Part shown: in pieces, positions 9,136-17,731 of the stretch
How positions within the stretch are numbered: position 1 is the first letter of the stretch
Layout of the letters: the number at the start of each line of letters is the position of its first letter
Source: Dysgonomonadaceae bacterium zrk40
GTDB taxonomy: Bacteria > Bacteroidota > Bacteroidia > Bacteroidales > Dysgonomonadaceae
NCBI GenBank assembly: GCA_016916535.1
Contig: CP070276.1
Span: 2,170,001-2,234,000 of the forward strand
DNA: 64,000 nt
Reading direction: 5' to 3'
Program-made: the position numbers and the translations under genes
Notes under the pieces: generated by a model
Databases searched by the model: none
Told to the model about the DNA's origin: nothing
The model's input: only the letters and a program-made list of their open reading frames with translations

Positions 9136-9180
9136 ATGATTGGCAGGATGTCGAGAGACATTCTGCCAACTTCATTTTAA
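9136..9180 (+). other. Leader hairpin inside a 14-codon ORF
   Basis: TTGGCAGGATGTC (9140-9152) pairs with GACATTCTGCCAA (9157-9169): 13 pairs including one G-T, around a GAGA loop. The hairpin lies within an ORF of 14 codons (ATG 9136, TAA 9178-9180; MIGRMSRDILPTSF), with AAGG 5 nt before the ATG. Downstream is only a weak T tract. It could be a leader peptide with attenuation, the 3' end of a short RNA of about 75-85 nt, or a terminator for dgt read-through. Confidence 0.4.
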
Positions 9181-9306
9181 AGGGAGTTTTCAAACACGAC
9201 ATCATCGAAAGTAATTGTGTGCGGGAACACAAATTCAAATGCTAGGTGCTCGGTTGGCATGTAAAATTAAAAATCCTATTCCTGATATATAATGGTAAAG
9301 TTTTTT

Positions 9307-9314
9307 TATTTTTG
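9307..9314 (+). promoter_or_regulatory. -7 box close to the lipoprotein gene
   Basis: TATTTTTG, about 20 nt before the ATG at 9334. It matches TAnnTTTG but lacks a clear -33 element. It may be a second promoter for the cluster. Confidence 0.45.
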
Positions 9315-9333
9315 TAAAATAAAACAATGCTGC

Positions 9334-9738
9334 ATGAGAAAATTATCCCTTCTGTTCACCTTGCTCATCCTCGCATCCTTCTTTATCCAATGTAACAGGA
9401 AAACAGACGGTCGCCTGAATGACAGGCTCACGGAAATGGCAAAAGAACTCAATGAGTCTGCTCCCGTGATGCTCGATCCTTATACACGTTTTGATGAGGC
9501 CAGTGTGACTGGAGACAATCACTTCCGCTATCGTTATTCTGTACTCAATACGAAAAATCCTGACTCTCTGCTGTCGGAACGGTTGGCGACACTCACCGAC
9601 AACATTCGTACCATGTTCTCCACCAACGAAGAGCTTGCCATCTTTCGTGAAAACAGTGTGGTGCTGGAATATGTCTATAACAACGAACAACAACAATTAC
9701 TACGTACCATCACCATCAATCCTGAAGATTACCAATAA
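9334..9738 (+). CDS. Small predicted lipoprotein, unknown function
   Basis: 134 residues from the ATG at 9334, where a Lys-Arg start and hydrophobic stretch form a signal peptide ending at Cys20 (FFIQC). The lipobox is loose, as is common in Bacteroidetes. An in-frame ATG at 9292 would put 14 residues in front of the signal peptide and overlap the -7 box, so I reject it. The mature part (about 115 residues) is polar, with predicted mixed helix and strand, and I recognise no domain. It is the first gene of a plus-strand cluster with the GYF/CD225 protein 11 bp downstream, so it probably acts at the envelope with those membrane proteins. Confidence 0.75.
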   Translation: MRKLSLLFTLLILASFFIQCNRKTDGRLNDRLTEMAKELNESAPVMLDPYTRFDEASVTGDNHFRYRYSVLNTKNPDSLLSERLATLTDNIRTMFSTNEELAIFRENSVVLEYVYNNEQQQLLRTITINPEDYQ

Positions 9739-9749
9739 AATAATAGCAT

Positions 9750-10301
9750 ATGAATCGTTATTTTTACATTGACACGTTTGGGAAACAGAAAGGGACCTTC
9801 TCACCCGAGGAACTCAGAATGGAGCAGATTAGAAAAGAAACACTTGTCTGGACACAGGGGATGGAGCAATGGAAGCCTGCAGTAGAGGTGGAGGAGCTTG
9901 CGCCACTTTTCACCGGTGATGCTGCTTTTGTTGCACAACAACAAGTGGCATCGCACGATCAGGTTCAGCATGCCGGTTACAGTACTGCAGCAGGCACTCA
10001 ACAGATGCCCAAGAGTTGGTTGGTGGAGTCTATCCTGGTCACCATCCTGCCTTTCCTGCTTTGTAGCAGTTTTCTAAGCCTGCTTGGCATTATTGCCATC
10101 GTATATGCGGCACAAGTGGAGTCGTTCTTCAACAGGGGTGATTATGCCGCTGCTGTCGAAGCCTCACGTGCCGCCGGTAAGTGGACTAGGATTGCCATGT
10201 GGATCGCCATCGGTTGGGTGTTGTTGATCATCATCGCAATAATTCTCGTTTTTGTCTTTGTAGGATCAATGGCAGGACTGAGTGAGTTGTTAAATAGCTA
10301 A
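9750..10301 (+). CDS. GYF-domain plus CD225/dispanin membrane protein
   Basis: 183 residues. Residues 1-55 look like the bacterial GYF_2 (DUF4339) domain: YFYID start, a GPF-like GTFSPEEL turn, and VWTQGMEQW. A linker (55-86) leads into a CD225/dispanin region at 87-172 with a membrane segment at about 91-120, the loop pattern AAQVESFFNRGDYAAA, and a second membrane segment at 149-172. CD225 is the fold of interferon-induced transmembrane proteins; the role of bacterial members is not established. The GYF-like part is expected in the cytoplasm and may bind a partner. It lies 11 bp after the lipoprotein gene and 26 bp before a second CD225 gene. Confidence 0.82.
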   Translation: MNRYFYIDTFGKQKGTFSPEELRMEQIRKETLVWTQGMEQWKPAVEVEELAPLFTGDAAFVAQQQVASHDQVQHAGYSTAAGTQQMPKSWLVESILVTILPFLLCSSFLSLLGIIAIVYAAQVESFFNRGDYAAAVEASRAAGKWTRIAMWIAIGWVLLIIIAIILVFVFVGSMAGLSELLNS

Positions 10302-10327
10302 TTGAAAGAATTGCATATAGATAGAAT

Positions 10328-10711
10328 ATGGAAGATCAAATGTATAATCACGAGAGTGATATTCCTCAATCGCTCCCACCCATTCCCCCATCCGCTTCGG
10401 ATGTGCAGGACGAGATCCCACCCCTGAAGCCGAACAACTGGCTCTGGCAGTCAATTATTGCCACCGTACTATGTTGTCTTCCATTCGGGATTGTGGGGAT
10501 CGTATACGCCGCAAAGGTCGATTCAAACTATTACAACGGCCGATATGCTGAAGCTGAAAGAGCGGCAGCGAAGGCCAAAATCTGGACTCTTCTAGCGGTT
10601 GGCGCCGGGCTGCTCTATATCATCATATGGGGTCTCCTGTTAGCAACAGGACAGCTGCCTGATACGATGGAGCAAATCATCGAAAACAACGCCAGCGGGT
10701 ATAACTTCTGA
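10328..10711 (+). CDS. CD225/dispanin family membrane protein
   Basis: 127 residues. A Pro-rich N-terminus (about 12-36) precedes the first membrane segment (38-61) with the characteristic CCLPFGIVGIVYAAKV, the short amphipathic loop NYYNGRYAEAERAAAKAK, and a second membrane segment (85-107). It is a paralogue of the CD225 part of the gene before it, without the GYF domain. The two share the loop pattern and spacing, so tandem duplication is likely. Function unknown; membrane shaping or fusion control is suggested only by analogy with animal members. Confidence 0.82.
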   Translation: MEDQMYNHESDIPQSLPPIPPSASDVQDEIPPLKPNNWLWQSIIATVLCCLPFGIVGIVYAAKVDSNYYNGRYAEAERAAAKAKIWTLLAVGAGLLYIIIWGLLLATGQLPDTMEQIIENNASGYNF

Positions 10712-10725
10712 TTGTTTGTTTATTT

Positions 10726-11112
10726 GTGGTGAAAAAAATAGTAAAAAGAGGAATGGTCACTCTCTTGCTGCTGTTGCTGCCGGTAGTGCTTTTCCTCTTT
10801 TATTCGTACGATCCTGCCACCGACCCCTTTTTCCCGCTCTGCCCCTTCCGTGCGGCTACAGGCTTGGAATGTCCAGGTTGTGGCTCACAACGGGCTATTC
10901 ATAGCCTGCTGCACCTTCAACCAGGGGATGCTCTTGGTTATAATCCGCTGATGGTGTTGGCGCTGCCTTATATTTTGTTAGGAGTTTGGCTGGAGTGGCT
11001 GGGAGGTGGACACCGTTACCCCAGACTGCAACGCTTTTTCTTCGGCAGATGGTCGGCATTGGTCGTGTTGTTGTTTGTGCTTTCCTACTGGATAGGCAGG
11101 AATATCTTCTAA
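10726..11112 (+). CDS. DUF2752 membrane protein
   Basis: Up to 128 residues. The likely start is GTG at 10726 or 10729, 14 bp after the previous stop; an internal ATG at 10753 is possible. Three membrane segments are visible (about 10-27, 74-92, 108-126). The DUF2752 hallmark is the cysteine cluster CPFRAATGLECPGCGSQRA (Cys39, Cys49, Cys52) after the first segment. Its function is unknown; the cysteines could bind metal or form disulfides. It often accompanies CD225 genes in Bacteroidetes, as far as I recall, and closes this cluster. It converges on uvrA with a 7-bp gap and no visible terminator. Confidence 0.8.
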   Translation: MVKKIVKRGMVTLLLLLLPVVLFLFYSYDPATDPFFPLCPFRAATGLECPGCGSQRAIHSLLHLQPGDALGYNPLMVLALPYILLGVWLEWLGGGHRYPRLQRFFFGRWSALVVLLFVLSYWIGRNIF

Positions 11113-11119
11113 GATCTCT

Positions 11120-13915
11120 TTAGCCCAGCTTCTCCTTCAAGTAACGGCCGGTATGTGATGCAGGCGATGCTGCCACCTGCTCAGGTGTACCCTCGCAAAC
11201 TATGTATCCACCTGCTTTTCCCCCTTCGGGACCGATGTCGATGACGTGGTCGGCGCACTTGATCACCTCCATGTTGTGTTCGATGATCAGCACGGTATGA
11301 CTCCGTTCTATCAGTGCATTGAATGCCTTAAGGAGGGTTTTGATGTCATGAAAATGAAGTCCCGTGGTGGGCTCGTCGAAGATAAAGAGGGTTGGTTGCG
11401 CCTTTTCCTCCCCCAAGTAGTAAGCCAGTTTCACCCGCTGGTTCTCCCCTCCCGATAGGGTGGAGGAGGATTGTCCCAGCTTCAGGTAACCCAGCCCCAC
11501 ATCCTGCAGCGGTTGCATTTTCTTAACGATCTTTTTTTCAGTGGCACCTTTCTGTTGGCTGAAAAACTCGATAGCCTGGTTTACCGTCATTTCAAGTACA
11601 GCATAGATGCTTTTTCCCCTGTATTCAATCTCAAGAACTTCGGGGGAGAAACGTTTGCCGTGGCAAGACTCGCATTCCAGTCGTATATCGGCCATAAACT
11701 GCATCTCCACGGTGATGGTCCCTTCTCCCTTGCACTCCTCGCAACGGCCTCCTTCCACATTGAAGGAGAAGTAGGCGGGTGAGAAGTTGAACTGCTTGGA
11801 TAACGGCTGTGCTGCAAAGAGCTTACGAATCTCGTCGAATGCCTTGAGATAAGTAACAGGGTTGGAACGGGATGATTTCCCGATGGGGTTCTGGTCCACA
11901 TATTCCACTCCCTTCATCAGGTTGAGGTCTCCACCGATACCGTTGAACTCAGCCCTTTCGAGGGCGGTGCCCTTGTAGTGATGTTGAAGCGCGTTGTAAA
12001 GCACGTTGTTCACCAGTGACGACTTTCCTGAACCGCTCACACCGGTGACTACGGTCATCACGTGGAGTGGGAACTTCACGCTTATATTCTTCAGATTGTT
12101 ATGCCTAGCCCCCTTCACTTCGATGTAGTTGTTCCACTTCCGGCGGCTGTCAGGTAATTCAATCAATTCCTCACCTGTGAGGTATTTCACCGTGTAGCTG
12201 TTGCTTTTTTCCCTCAGGTCTGCCACAGCACCCTGGTAAACCACTTCACCTCCCAATCGTCCTGCCTTTGGACCGATATCAATGATGTGGTCCGCTGCGC
12301 GTATGATTTCCTCATCATGCTCCACCACCACCACGGTGTTACCCAGTTGTTGGAGGTCACGCAGCACCCCAATTAACAGGCCTGTATCGCGTGAGTGAAG
12401 TCCGATGCTGGGCTCATCGAGAATGTAGAGCGAACCCACCAGGCTGCTGCCCAGTGAGGAGGCAAGGTTGATGCGCTGGCTCTCACCCCCCGAGAGGGTG
12501 TTGGAGAGGCGGTTGAGGGTGAGGTAACCCAGTCCCACGTTGATGAGAAACTGCAGCCGGTTGTGGATCTCTGTTAGCAGTCGTTCGGCCACAGCCGCAT
12601 CGGTTTCGTCGAGGGAGAGCTTGCTGAAAAAATCCTTTAATTCCGTCACAGGCATCATCACCAGCTCTGAGACCGACCTACCACTGACTTTCACGTGGAG
12701 CGCTTCCGGCTTCAGCCGAGCCCCCTTGCAAAGGGGACAGTCGGTCTTCCCACGGTAACGCGCCAGCATCACACGGTACTGTATCTTGTAGAGGTTCTTC
12801 TCCAGCATGCTGAAGAAGTCGTTGATGCCGTAAAGGTCCTGGTCGTGACGCCCATTCCAGAGGATATCTTTCTCCTCCTCCGTAAGGTCATAATAGGCAC
12901 GATGAATGGGGAAATCTACCTTGTAGGCATTGTGTACGAACTCCCTCCGCCACTCGCTCATCTTTTCTCCCCTCCAGCACTGCACACACTCTTCCTGCAG
13001 GGAGAGGCTCTTGTCGGGTATCACCAGGTTCTCGTCGATGCCCATCACCTTGCCGAATCCTTCACACTTGGGACAGGCTCCCACGGGGTTGTTGAAGTTG
13101 AACATCATCTCGGTTGGCTCCTCGAAGGTGATGCCGTCTGCTTCGAACCGGTTAGAGAAAGTGAAGCTTTCCATCCCCTCCTCTCCCCAAAAGCGGACGA
13201 TGCACTCCCCGTTGCCTTCCAGAAAGGCAGTCTGTACCGAGTCGGAGAGGCGGTTCACGGTTGCCTTGTCAGGAGAGCAGGAGAGACGGTCGATCACCAG
13301 TAACACCTCTTCCGCTGGTGGCAGCTGCTGTTGTTCGAGCAACTCGTCAATGCGGTAGAACTGTTCTCCCACATCTACGCGACTGAACCCCTCCTTCATC
13401 AAGATATCAAGTTGTTCCCGTAGGTTACGCCCATTTCGCAACTGTATGGAGGAGAGCACTGCCATTCGCGTACCGGGTCGGTATTCTTTCATCTTCTCTA
13501 CTACATCCTGCACGTAGTGCCGCTTCACCTCCTCACCCGAAACAGGCGAAATAGTCTTGCCGATGCGTGCATACATTAGTCGCAGGTACTCGTAAATCTC
13601 GGTTGAGGTGCCCACCGTTGAGCGGGGATTACGGGAGGTGGTCTTCTGCTCGATGGCGATGGCAGGGGGGATACCCCTGATCTGGTCACATTCCGGTTTG
13701 TTCATCCTGCCCAGGAATTGGCGCGCGTAGGCTGATAAGCTCTCCACGTATCGGCGTTGTCCCTCTGCATAGAGGGTGTCAAAAGCGAGAGAGGATTTGC
13801 CGGAACCTGAGAGGCCGGTAATGACGGTAAGACTGTTACGGGGAATGGATACATCGATGTTCTTGAGGTTATTGACCCGGGCACCGATGATTTCAATATT
13901 TTTTGAATTGCTCAT
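11120..13915 (-). CDS. uvrA: Excinuclease ABC subunit A
   Basis: DNA-damage recognition ATPase of nucleotide excision repair, acting with UvrB and UvrC. The 931 residues are standard length. Two ABC ATPase modules are present: the first Walker [10 protein letters not shown] lies at about 34-42, the second is GVSGSGKSS in the C-terminal half, and both signature motifs (LSGGE) and Walker B regions (LYILDEP, LFIFDEP) are visible. Zinc-binding cysteine pairs occur in CPKCEG, CPLCKG and the CEECKG/CESCHG pair. No uvrB or uvrC is in the window. A TATCTTTG -7 box lies at 13935-13942 on the minus strand. Complete. Confidence 0.98.
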   Translation of the reverse strand: MSNSKNIEIIGARVNNLKNIDVSIPRNSLTVITGLSGSGKSSLAFDTLYAEGQRRYVESLSAYARQFLGRMNKPECDQIRGIPPAIAIEQKTTSRNPRSTVGTSTEIYEYLRLMYARIGKTISPVSGEEVKRHYVQDVVEKMKEYRPGTRMAVLSSIQLRNGRNLREQLDILMKEGFSRVDVGEQFYRIDELLEQQQLPPAEEVLLVIDRLSCSPDKATVNRLSDSVQTAFLEGNGECIVRFWGEEGMESFTFSNRFEADGITFEEPTEMMFNFNNPVGACPKCEGFGKVMGIDENLVIPDKSLSLQEECVQCWRGEKMSEWRREFVHNAYKVDFPIHRAYYDLTEEEKDILWNGRHDQDLYGINDFFSMLEKNLYKIQYRVMLARYRGKTDCPLCKGARLKPEALHVKVSGRSVSELVMMPVTELKDFFSKLSLDETDAAVAERLLTEIHNRLQFLINVGLGYLTLNRLSNTLSGGESQRINLASSLGSSLVGSLYILDEPSIGLHSRDTGLLIGVLRDLQQLGNTVVVVEHDEEIIRAADHIIDIGPKAGRLGGEVVYQGAVADLREKSNSYTVKYLTGEELIELPDSRRKWNNYIEVKGARHNNLKNISVKFPLHVMTVVTGVSGSGKSSLVNNVLYNALQHHYKGTALERAEFNGIGGDLNLMKGVEYVDQNPIGKSSRSNPVTYLKAFDEIRKLFAAQPLSKQFNFSPAYFSFNVEGGRCEECKGEGTITVEMQFMADIRLECESCHGKRFSPEVLEIEYRGKSIYAVLEMTVNQAIEFFSQQKGATEKKIVKKMQPLQDVGLGYLKLGQSSSTLSGGENQRVKLAYYLGEEKAQPTLFIFDEPTTGLHFHDIKTLLKAFNALIERSHTVLIIEHNMEVIKCADHVIDIGPEGGKAGGYIVCEGTPEQVAASPASHTGRYLKEKLG

Positions 13916-13934
13916 GTCGCTGTTTTATAACCAA

Positions 13935-13942
13935 CAAAGATA
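13935..13942 (-). promoter_or_regulatory. -7 box of uvrA
   Basis: The minus strand reads TATCTTTG, about 20 nt upstream of the uvrA ATG. No clear -33 element or SOS-type palindrome is seen. Confidence 0.55.
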
Positions 13943-14000
13943 ATCACTTTGCAGGCACCTAAAAAGGATGAAAGGGGCAAATAAATCAAATATTTTTATT

Positions 14001-14008
14001 TATTTTTG
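14001..14008 (+). promoter_or_regulatory. -7 box of the antiporter gene
   Basis: TATTTTTG, divergent from the uvrA box 60 bp away. The leader to the preferred ATG at 14070 would be about 58 nt. Confidence 0.5.
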
Positions 14009-14069
14009 TCCATGATAGGGGTGGTCTATGTTTCAGCCGTTCCATTTCGAAAACAAAAAAGTAACTCCA

Positions 14070-16139
14070 ATGACAGATTTTATCACCGAATTACAGCATG
14101 AATTTGCATTGCCGTTTACCAACCCAGTTTTAATATTTGCCATCCTCTTACTCATCGTTTTGTTGGCACCCATCTTGCTCAAGCGAATCAACGTACCCAG
14201 TATCATCGGTCTGATCATTGCCGGAGTGCTGATTGGCCCCCACGGTCTCAACTGGATAGACAATGCCCACGGCGGAGTGGAGATGTTCTCCTCCATCGGT
14301 CTTCTCTACATCATGTTCCATGTCGGATTGGAGCTCGATTTAGGTGAATTTAAGCAAAATCGTAATAAGAGCTTTCTCTTCGGCTTGTATACCTTCATCA
14401 TCCCTCTCCTTATCGGGTACCCGGTATGCTTCTATCTGCTGGGGTATGATCCCAATACCAGCTTCTTGGCAGCCAGTATGTTCTCTACCCACACACTGGT
14501 GGCATACCCCATCGTAAGCCGTTTGGGAGTGGCCCGGAATCAGGCTGTTGCCGTCACCGTGGGGGGGACCATCCTGGTCGATACTGTGGTGCTGATCATA
14601 TTGGCGCTGGTATTGTCCAACAGTGATGGTGGATTGAACATCGGTTTTATGGTAGGGCTCATAATCTCGCTACTTCTCTTCTCGGTAATCATCTTTCTGA
14701 TTGTTCCGCGCATCGCTAAATGGTTTTTTCAACGGTCTGATACAGAGAAATATTCCAACTTTATCTTTGTGCTATTTATCGTCTTTTCTTCCGGATTCCT
14801 GGTCGAACTGGGAGGGATTGAACCGATCATCGGTGCTTTCGCTGCCGGTCTGGCTTTAAACCGGCTGATCCCTAACTCTTCCGCTTTGATGAACCGGATC
14901 GAGTTTTTCGGCAATGCGCTCTTTATTCCTGTTTTTCTTATATCGGTGGGTATGTTGGTGGATATATCGGTTGTGCTGAATGGCTTCCGTACGATCATCG
15001 TGACGTTGACACTCACCTCGATGGCGCTGCTAGGGAAGTGGGTTGCCGCCTTCGTTACACAAAAATCATTCCGTTACAGCTCAACACAGAGAACACTTAT
15101 CTTCGGTTTAAGTAGTTCGCGTGCGGCAGCCACCCTCGCCATCGTTATCGTGGGTTTTAATGCCGGTTTGTTCGATGAATATATTCTGAACGGGACGATC
15201 ATCCTGATCCTGATCACTTGTATCGTCGCATCGGTCTATACCCAGCGGTCGGCAAAGAAGATTGCCCTCAGTGAAGAGAACGAACCCCTTACGCCCTCTT
15301 CTATGGGAGAGTTTGCACAAGAGAAGATTTTGGTGCCGATTGCCAACCCCTCTCATATTGGTCACCATGTAGAGTTGGCCCTCCTGCTGAAAGATAAGAA
15401 ATCGATAAACCCCATCTCGCTGCTGGGGGTGGTGCCAAACAACAGGGAGGCAGAAAAAAATATTGTCAGCTTTCGAAAAAAGCTTCAGGAGTTTGTCGCT
15501 ACAGCCAAAGCTGCCGAGGTGAACGTGGATATTCTCACCACTATTGACCACAACCCTGCTGATGGAATCGTGCGAATTGCCCGTGAAACCATGTCTGACA
15601 TCGTCATCATGGGGTGGCCCGGCAAGGCTGGATTATGGGATAAGCTGTTGGGAGAGAAGGTGGACCTGGTGGTTAAGAACATGGATAAGAACCTCTTTGT
15701 TTGTCATGTCGAACAGACCCTGATCACCCACAAACGGATCGTAGTAATCTCACCACCATCGGCTGAGAAGGAAGAAGGATTCGGGATGTGGGTCAACAAA
15801 GTGACCAAACTCTCCTCTGAGCTCTCCATACCGGTGCTGCATCTAGGACACCCCGAGACACAACAGGTGATGTCCGGTTACAAAAAGGCGAGTAGCTTTA
15901 CGTTCCAACCTTTCACTGACTGGGACAATCCACTCTCCTGTGGTGACCGGATCAGAAAGGATGACATGGTGATTCTAATCTCTGCTCACGTGGGTTACAT
16001 CTCCCACCTCCCTATCATGGAAAGTCTCCCCACCCGACTGGAGAATCGTTTTCCGCACCACAGTCGCATCGTGGTCTATCCCAAGCAACAATTGGCTGAT
16101 CTGTTGCTGGGGAGTGATGATTATATATTTGTCCCATAA
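14070..16139 (+). CDS. CPA2-type cation/proton antiporter with universal-stress-like tail
   Basis: Monovalent cation/H+ antiporter of the KefB/NapA type in the inner membrane. The first 400 or so residues form about 12-13 hydrophobic segments with family patterns such as PSIIGLIIAGVLIGPHG and HVGLELDL. The C-terminal 270 residues look like two universal-stress-protein-type nucleotide-binding folds (from KILVPIANP, with IVIMGWPGK). Start: the ATG at 14070 (MTDFITEL) fits family members I know; an in-frame ATG at 14028 preceded by AGGGGTGG is an alternative that adds 14 residues. The ion carried cannot be told. A nucleotide-binding tail suggests gating by a small molecule, but that is inference. 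Confidence 0.88.
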   Translation: MTDFITELQHEFALPFTNPVLIFAILLLIVLLAPILLKRINVPSIIGLIIAGVLIGPHGLNWIDNAHGGVEMFSSIGLLYIMFHVGLELDLGEFKQNRNKSFLFGLYTFIIPLLIGYPVCFYLLGYDPNTSFLAASMFSTHTLVAYPIVSRLGVARNQAVAVTVGGTILVDTVVLIILALVLSNSDGGLNIGFMVGLIISLLLFSVIIFLIVPRIAKWFFQRSDTEKYSNFIFVLFIVFSSGFLVELGGIEPIIGAFAAGLALNRLIPNSSALMNRIEFFGNALFIPVFLISVGMLVDISVVLNGFRTIIVTLTLTSMALLGKWVAAFVTQKSFRYSSTQRTLIFGLSSSRAAATLAIVIVGFNAGLFDEYILNGTIILILITCIVASVYTQRSAKKIALSEENEPLTPSSMGEFAQEKILVPIANPSHIGHHVELALLLKDKKSINPISLLGVVPNNREAEKNIVSFRKKLQEFVATAKAAEVNVDILTTIDHNPADGIVRIARETMSDIVIMGWPGKAGLWDKLLGEKVDLVVKNMDKNLFVCHVEQTLITHKRIVVISPPSAEKEEGFGMWVNKVTKLSSELSIPVLHLGHPETQQVMSGYKKASSFTFQPFTDWDNPLSCGDRIRKDDMVILISAHVGYISHLPIMESLPTRLENRFPHHSRIVVYPKQQLADLLLGSDDYIFVP

Positions 16140-16164
16140 AAAACCTGTCTATTTCTGCTTCATA

Positions 16165-17685
16165 ATGAGAAAAATCTTCCTCCCGACTGCTTTTCTACTC
16201 TTGCTGTTCTTTTTTTCTGCCTGCGGTACCGCACGTCGCCTGCCGGTCGATGTAGCCATTGAGACTCCCAAACGGGAGTTTAGAGGCGCCTGGATCCAGA
16301 CTGTGGGACAGTCGCGTTACCGCCAGATGAACAGTGCTGCCATGAGGCATTATCTGAGTGAGATGGTACGCAAACTCGACGAAGCTGGCATCAATGCGGT
16401 AATCTTTCAGGTGCGTCCCGAGGCAGATGCTTTTTATCAGTCTGAGTTGGAGCCTTGGAGCCGTTTCCTCACCGGAGATCAGGGCAAAGCTCCTGATGAC
16501 CCGACCTTCGACCCGTTGACGTTTCTCGTTAATGAATGCCATAAACGAGGTATGGAATTGCATGCCTGGCTCAACCCCTATCGGGTAAAAACCAGCATGG
16601 GGAATGCACTTGCTCCCGATCATCTCTATCACCGTCATCCCGAACGCTTCTTGCAGTACGGTAACCAGCTCTTCTTTGACCCCGGCTTACCAGAGAACAG
16701 GGGGTACATCTGCGAGGTGGTGCGCGATATTGTGTCCCGTTACGAGGTGGATGCCATCCATATGGATGATTATTTCTACCCATACCCCATTGCCGGCACT
16801 CCTTTTCCCGATGACAACAGTTTCGATGCTTATGCCGCATCGCAGGGATTCAACGCCTCTCAGCGTGGCGAGTGGCGCCGCAACAATGTAAACCTGCTGA
16901 TACAGCAGATCAAATACACCATCGCGGGGATTAAACCCTGGGTGCGTTTCGGTATCAGTCCGTTTGGTATCTACCGTAATAAGCGCAACGATCCGGAGGG
17001 GAGCGACACCAACGGATTACAGAACTACGACGACCTTTATGCCGATATCCGTCTCTGGGTGGAGAAGGGATGGATCGACTACAACCTGCCGCAACTCTAC
17101 TGGGAGAGAGGGCATAACGCAGCAGACTACACCTCTTTGCTTAAATGGTGGAACGACCACAATTATGGGAAGCACCTCTACATCGGGCAAGACCTCAAGC
17201 GGAGTCTAGACAGGCAGGAGTTACAGACTAAGATTCGTATGACACGCGAGATGACGCAGGTACATGGCAACTGCTACTGGTACGGTTATCAGATCCTTGA
17301 AAATGTTCAGGGTACAGCCGACACCCTCCGCCAGGCCATACACCGAAGCAAGGCGCTGATTCCTGCTTACACCCATATGCACGAGGGAAGGCCAGAAAAG
17401 GTGAAAAAGCTTATCGAACAATTTACCGAAAATATGCATTTCCTTACCTGGGAGCACAAAAGAGAACCGTTACAGCCGGAAAAAGCACAGAAGTTTGTCC
17501 TCTATCGCTTCCGCGAGAGTGAGAAAATCGACATTGAACAGGCGGAGCATCTGTTGGCTGTGACACATGACAATTTCTTCATTCTCCCCTATGAAGGGGG
17601 TGAAAATCGATATACCTATGTGGTGACTGCACTTGATGCCTTCGGCAACGAATCGAAAGTGAGAAAGATCAAGGTGACGTTGTGA
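16165..17685 (+). CDS. GHL10 (DUF187) family lipoprotein with C-terminal Fn3-like domain
   Basis: 506 residues from the ATG at 16165; the signal peptide ends at Cys20 (FFSAC), so a lipoprotein. The main domain is a TIM-barrel glycosyl-hydrolase-like 10 (DUF187) fold: FRGAWIQTV start, FQVRPEADAFY, LHAWLNPYR, and the DAIHMDDYFYPYP block where catalytic acids are expected. The last 80 residues resemble a fibronectin type III module (YRFRESEKI through VVTALDAFGNESKV). Substrate is not established; related proteins are associated with cell-wall or extracellular polysaccharide. It starts 25 bp after the antiporter stop. An upstream ATG at 16114 overlaps the antiporter and is rejected. Confidence 0.88.
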   Translation: MRKIFLPTAFLLLLFFFSACGTARRLPVDVAIETPKREFRGAWIQTVGQSRYRQMNSAAMRHYLSEMVRKLDEAGINAVIFQVRPEADAFYQSELEPWSRFLTGDQGKAPDDPTFDPLTFLVNECHKRGMELHAWLNPYRVKTSMGNALAPDHLYHRHPERFLQYGNQLFFDPGLPENRGYICEVVRDIVSRYEVDAIHMDDYFYPYPIAGTPFPDDNSFDAYAASQGFNASQRGEWRRNNVNLLIQQIKYTIAGIKPWVRFGISPFGIYRNKRNDPEGSDTNGLQNYDDLYADIRLWVEKGWIDYNLPQLYWERGHNAADYTSLLKWWNDHNYGKHLYIGQDLKRSLDRQELQTKIRMTREMTQVHGNCYWYGYQILENVQGTADTLRQAIHRSKALIPAYTHMHEGRPEKVKKLIEQFTENMHFLTWEHKREPLQPEKAQKFVLYRFRESEKIDIEQAEHLLAVTHDNFFILPYEGGENRYTYVVTALDAFGNESKVRKIKVTL

Positions 17686-17698
17686 AGCTTAAAATCGT

Positions 17699-17706
17699 TA
17701 TATTTG
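17699..17706 (+). promoter_or_regulatory. -7 box of the THUMP methyltransferase
   Basis: TATATTTG, 25 nt upstream of the ATG at 17732, in the 46-bp gap after the GHL10 gene. It suggests separate transcription. Confidence 0.5.
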
Positions 17707-17731
17707 CAGCCGATTAATCCCAATAACTAGA

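Larger units (their letters stand above)
8995..9333. other. Leader and intergenic region upstream of the small-membrane-protein cluster
   Basis: About 340 bp without a standard gene. It holds a complete Bacteroidetes promoter (9063-9094), a 14-codon ORF that spans a strong hairpin (9136-9180), and a second -7 box (9307-9314) just before the lipoprotein gene. The rest is AT-rich with nothing recognisable. Confidence 0.6.

Noticed and set aside
8936-9139. 67-codon plus-strand ORF at the end of dgt
   Set aside because: Overlaps dgt out of frame and continues into the promoter at 9063-9094; composition is that of AT-rich intergenic DNA.
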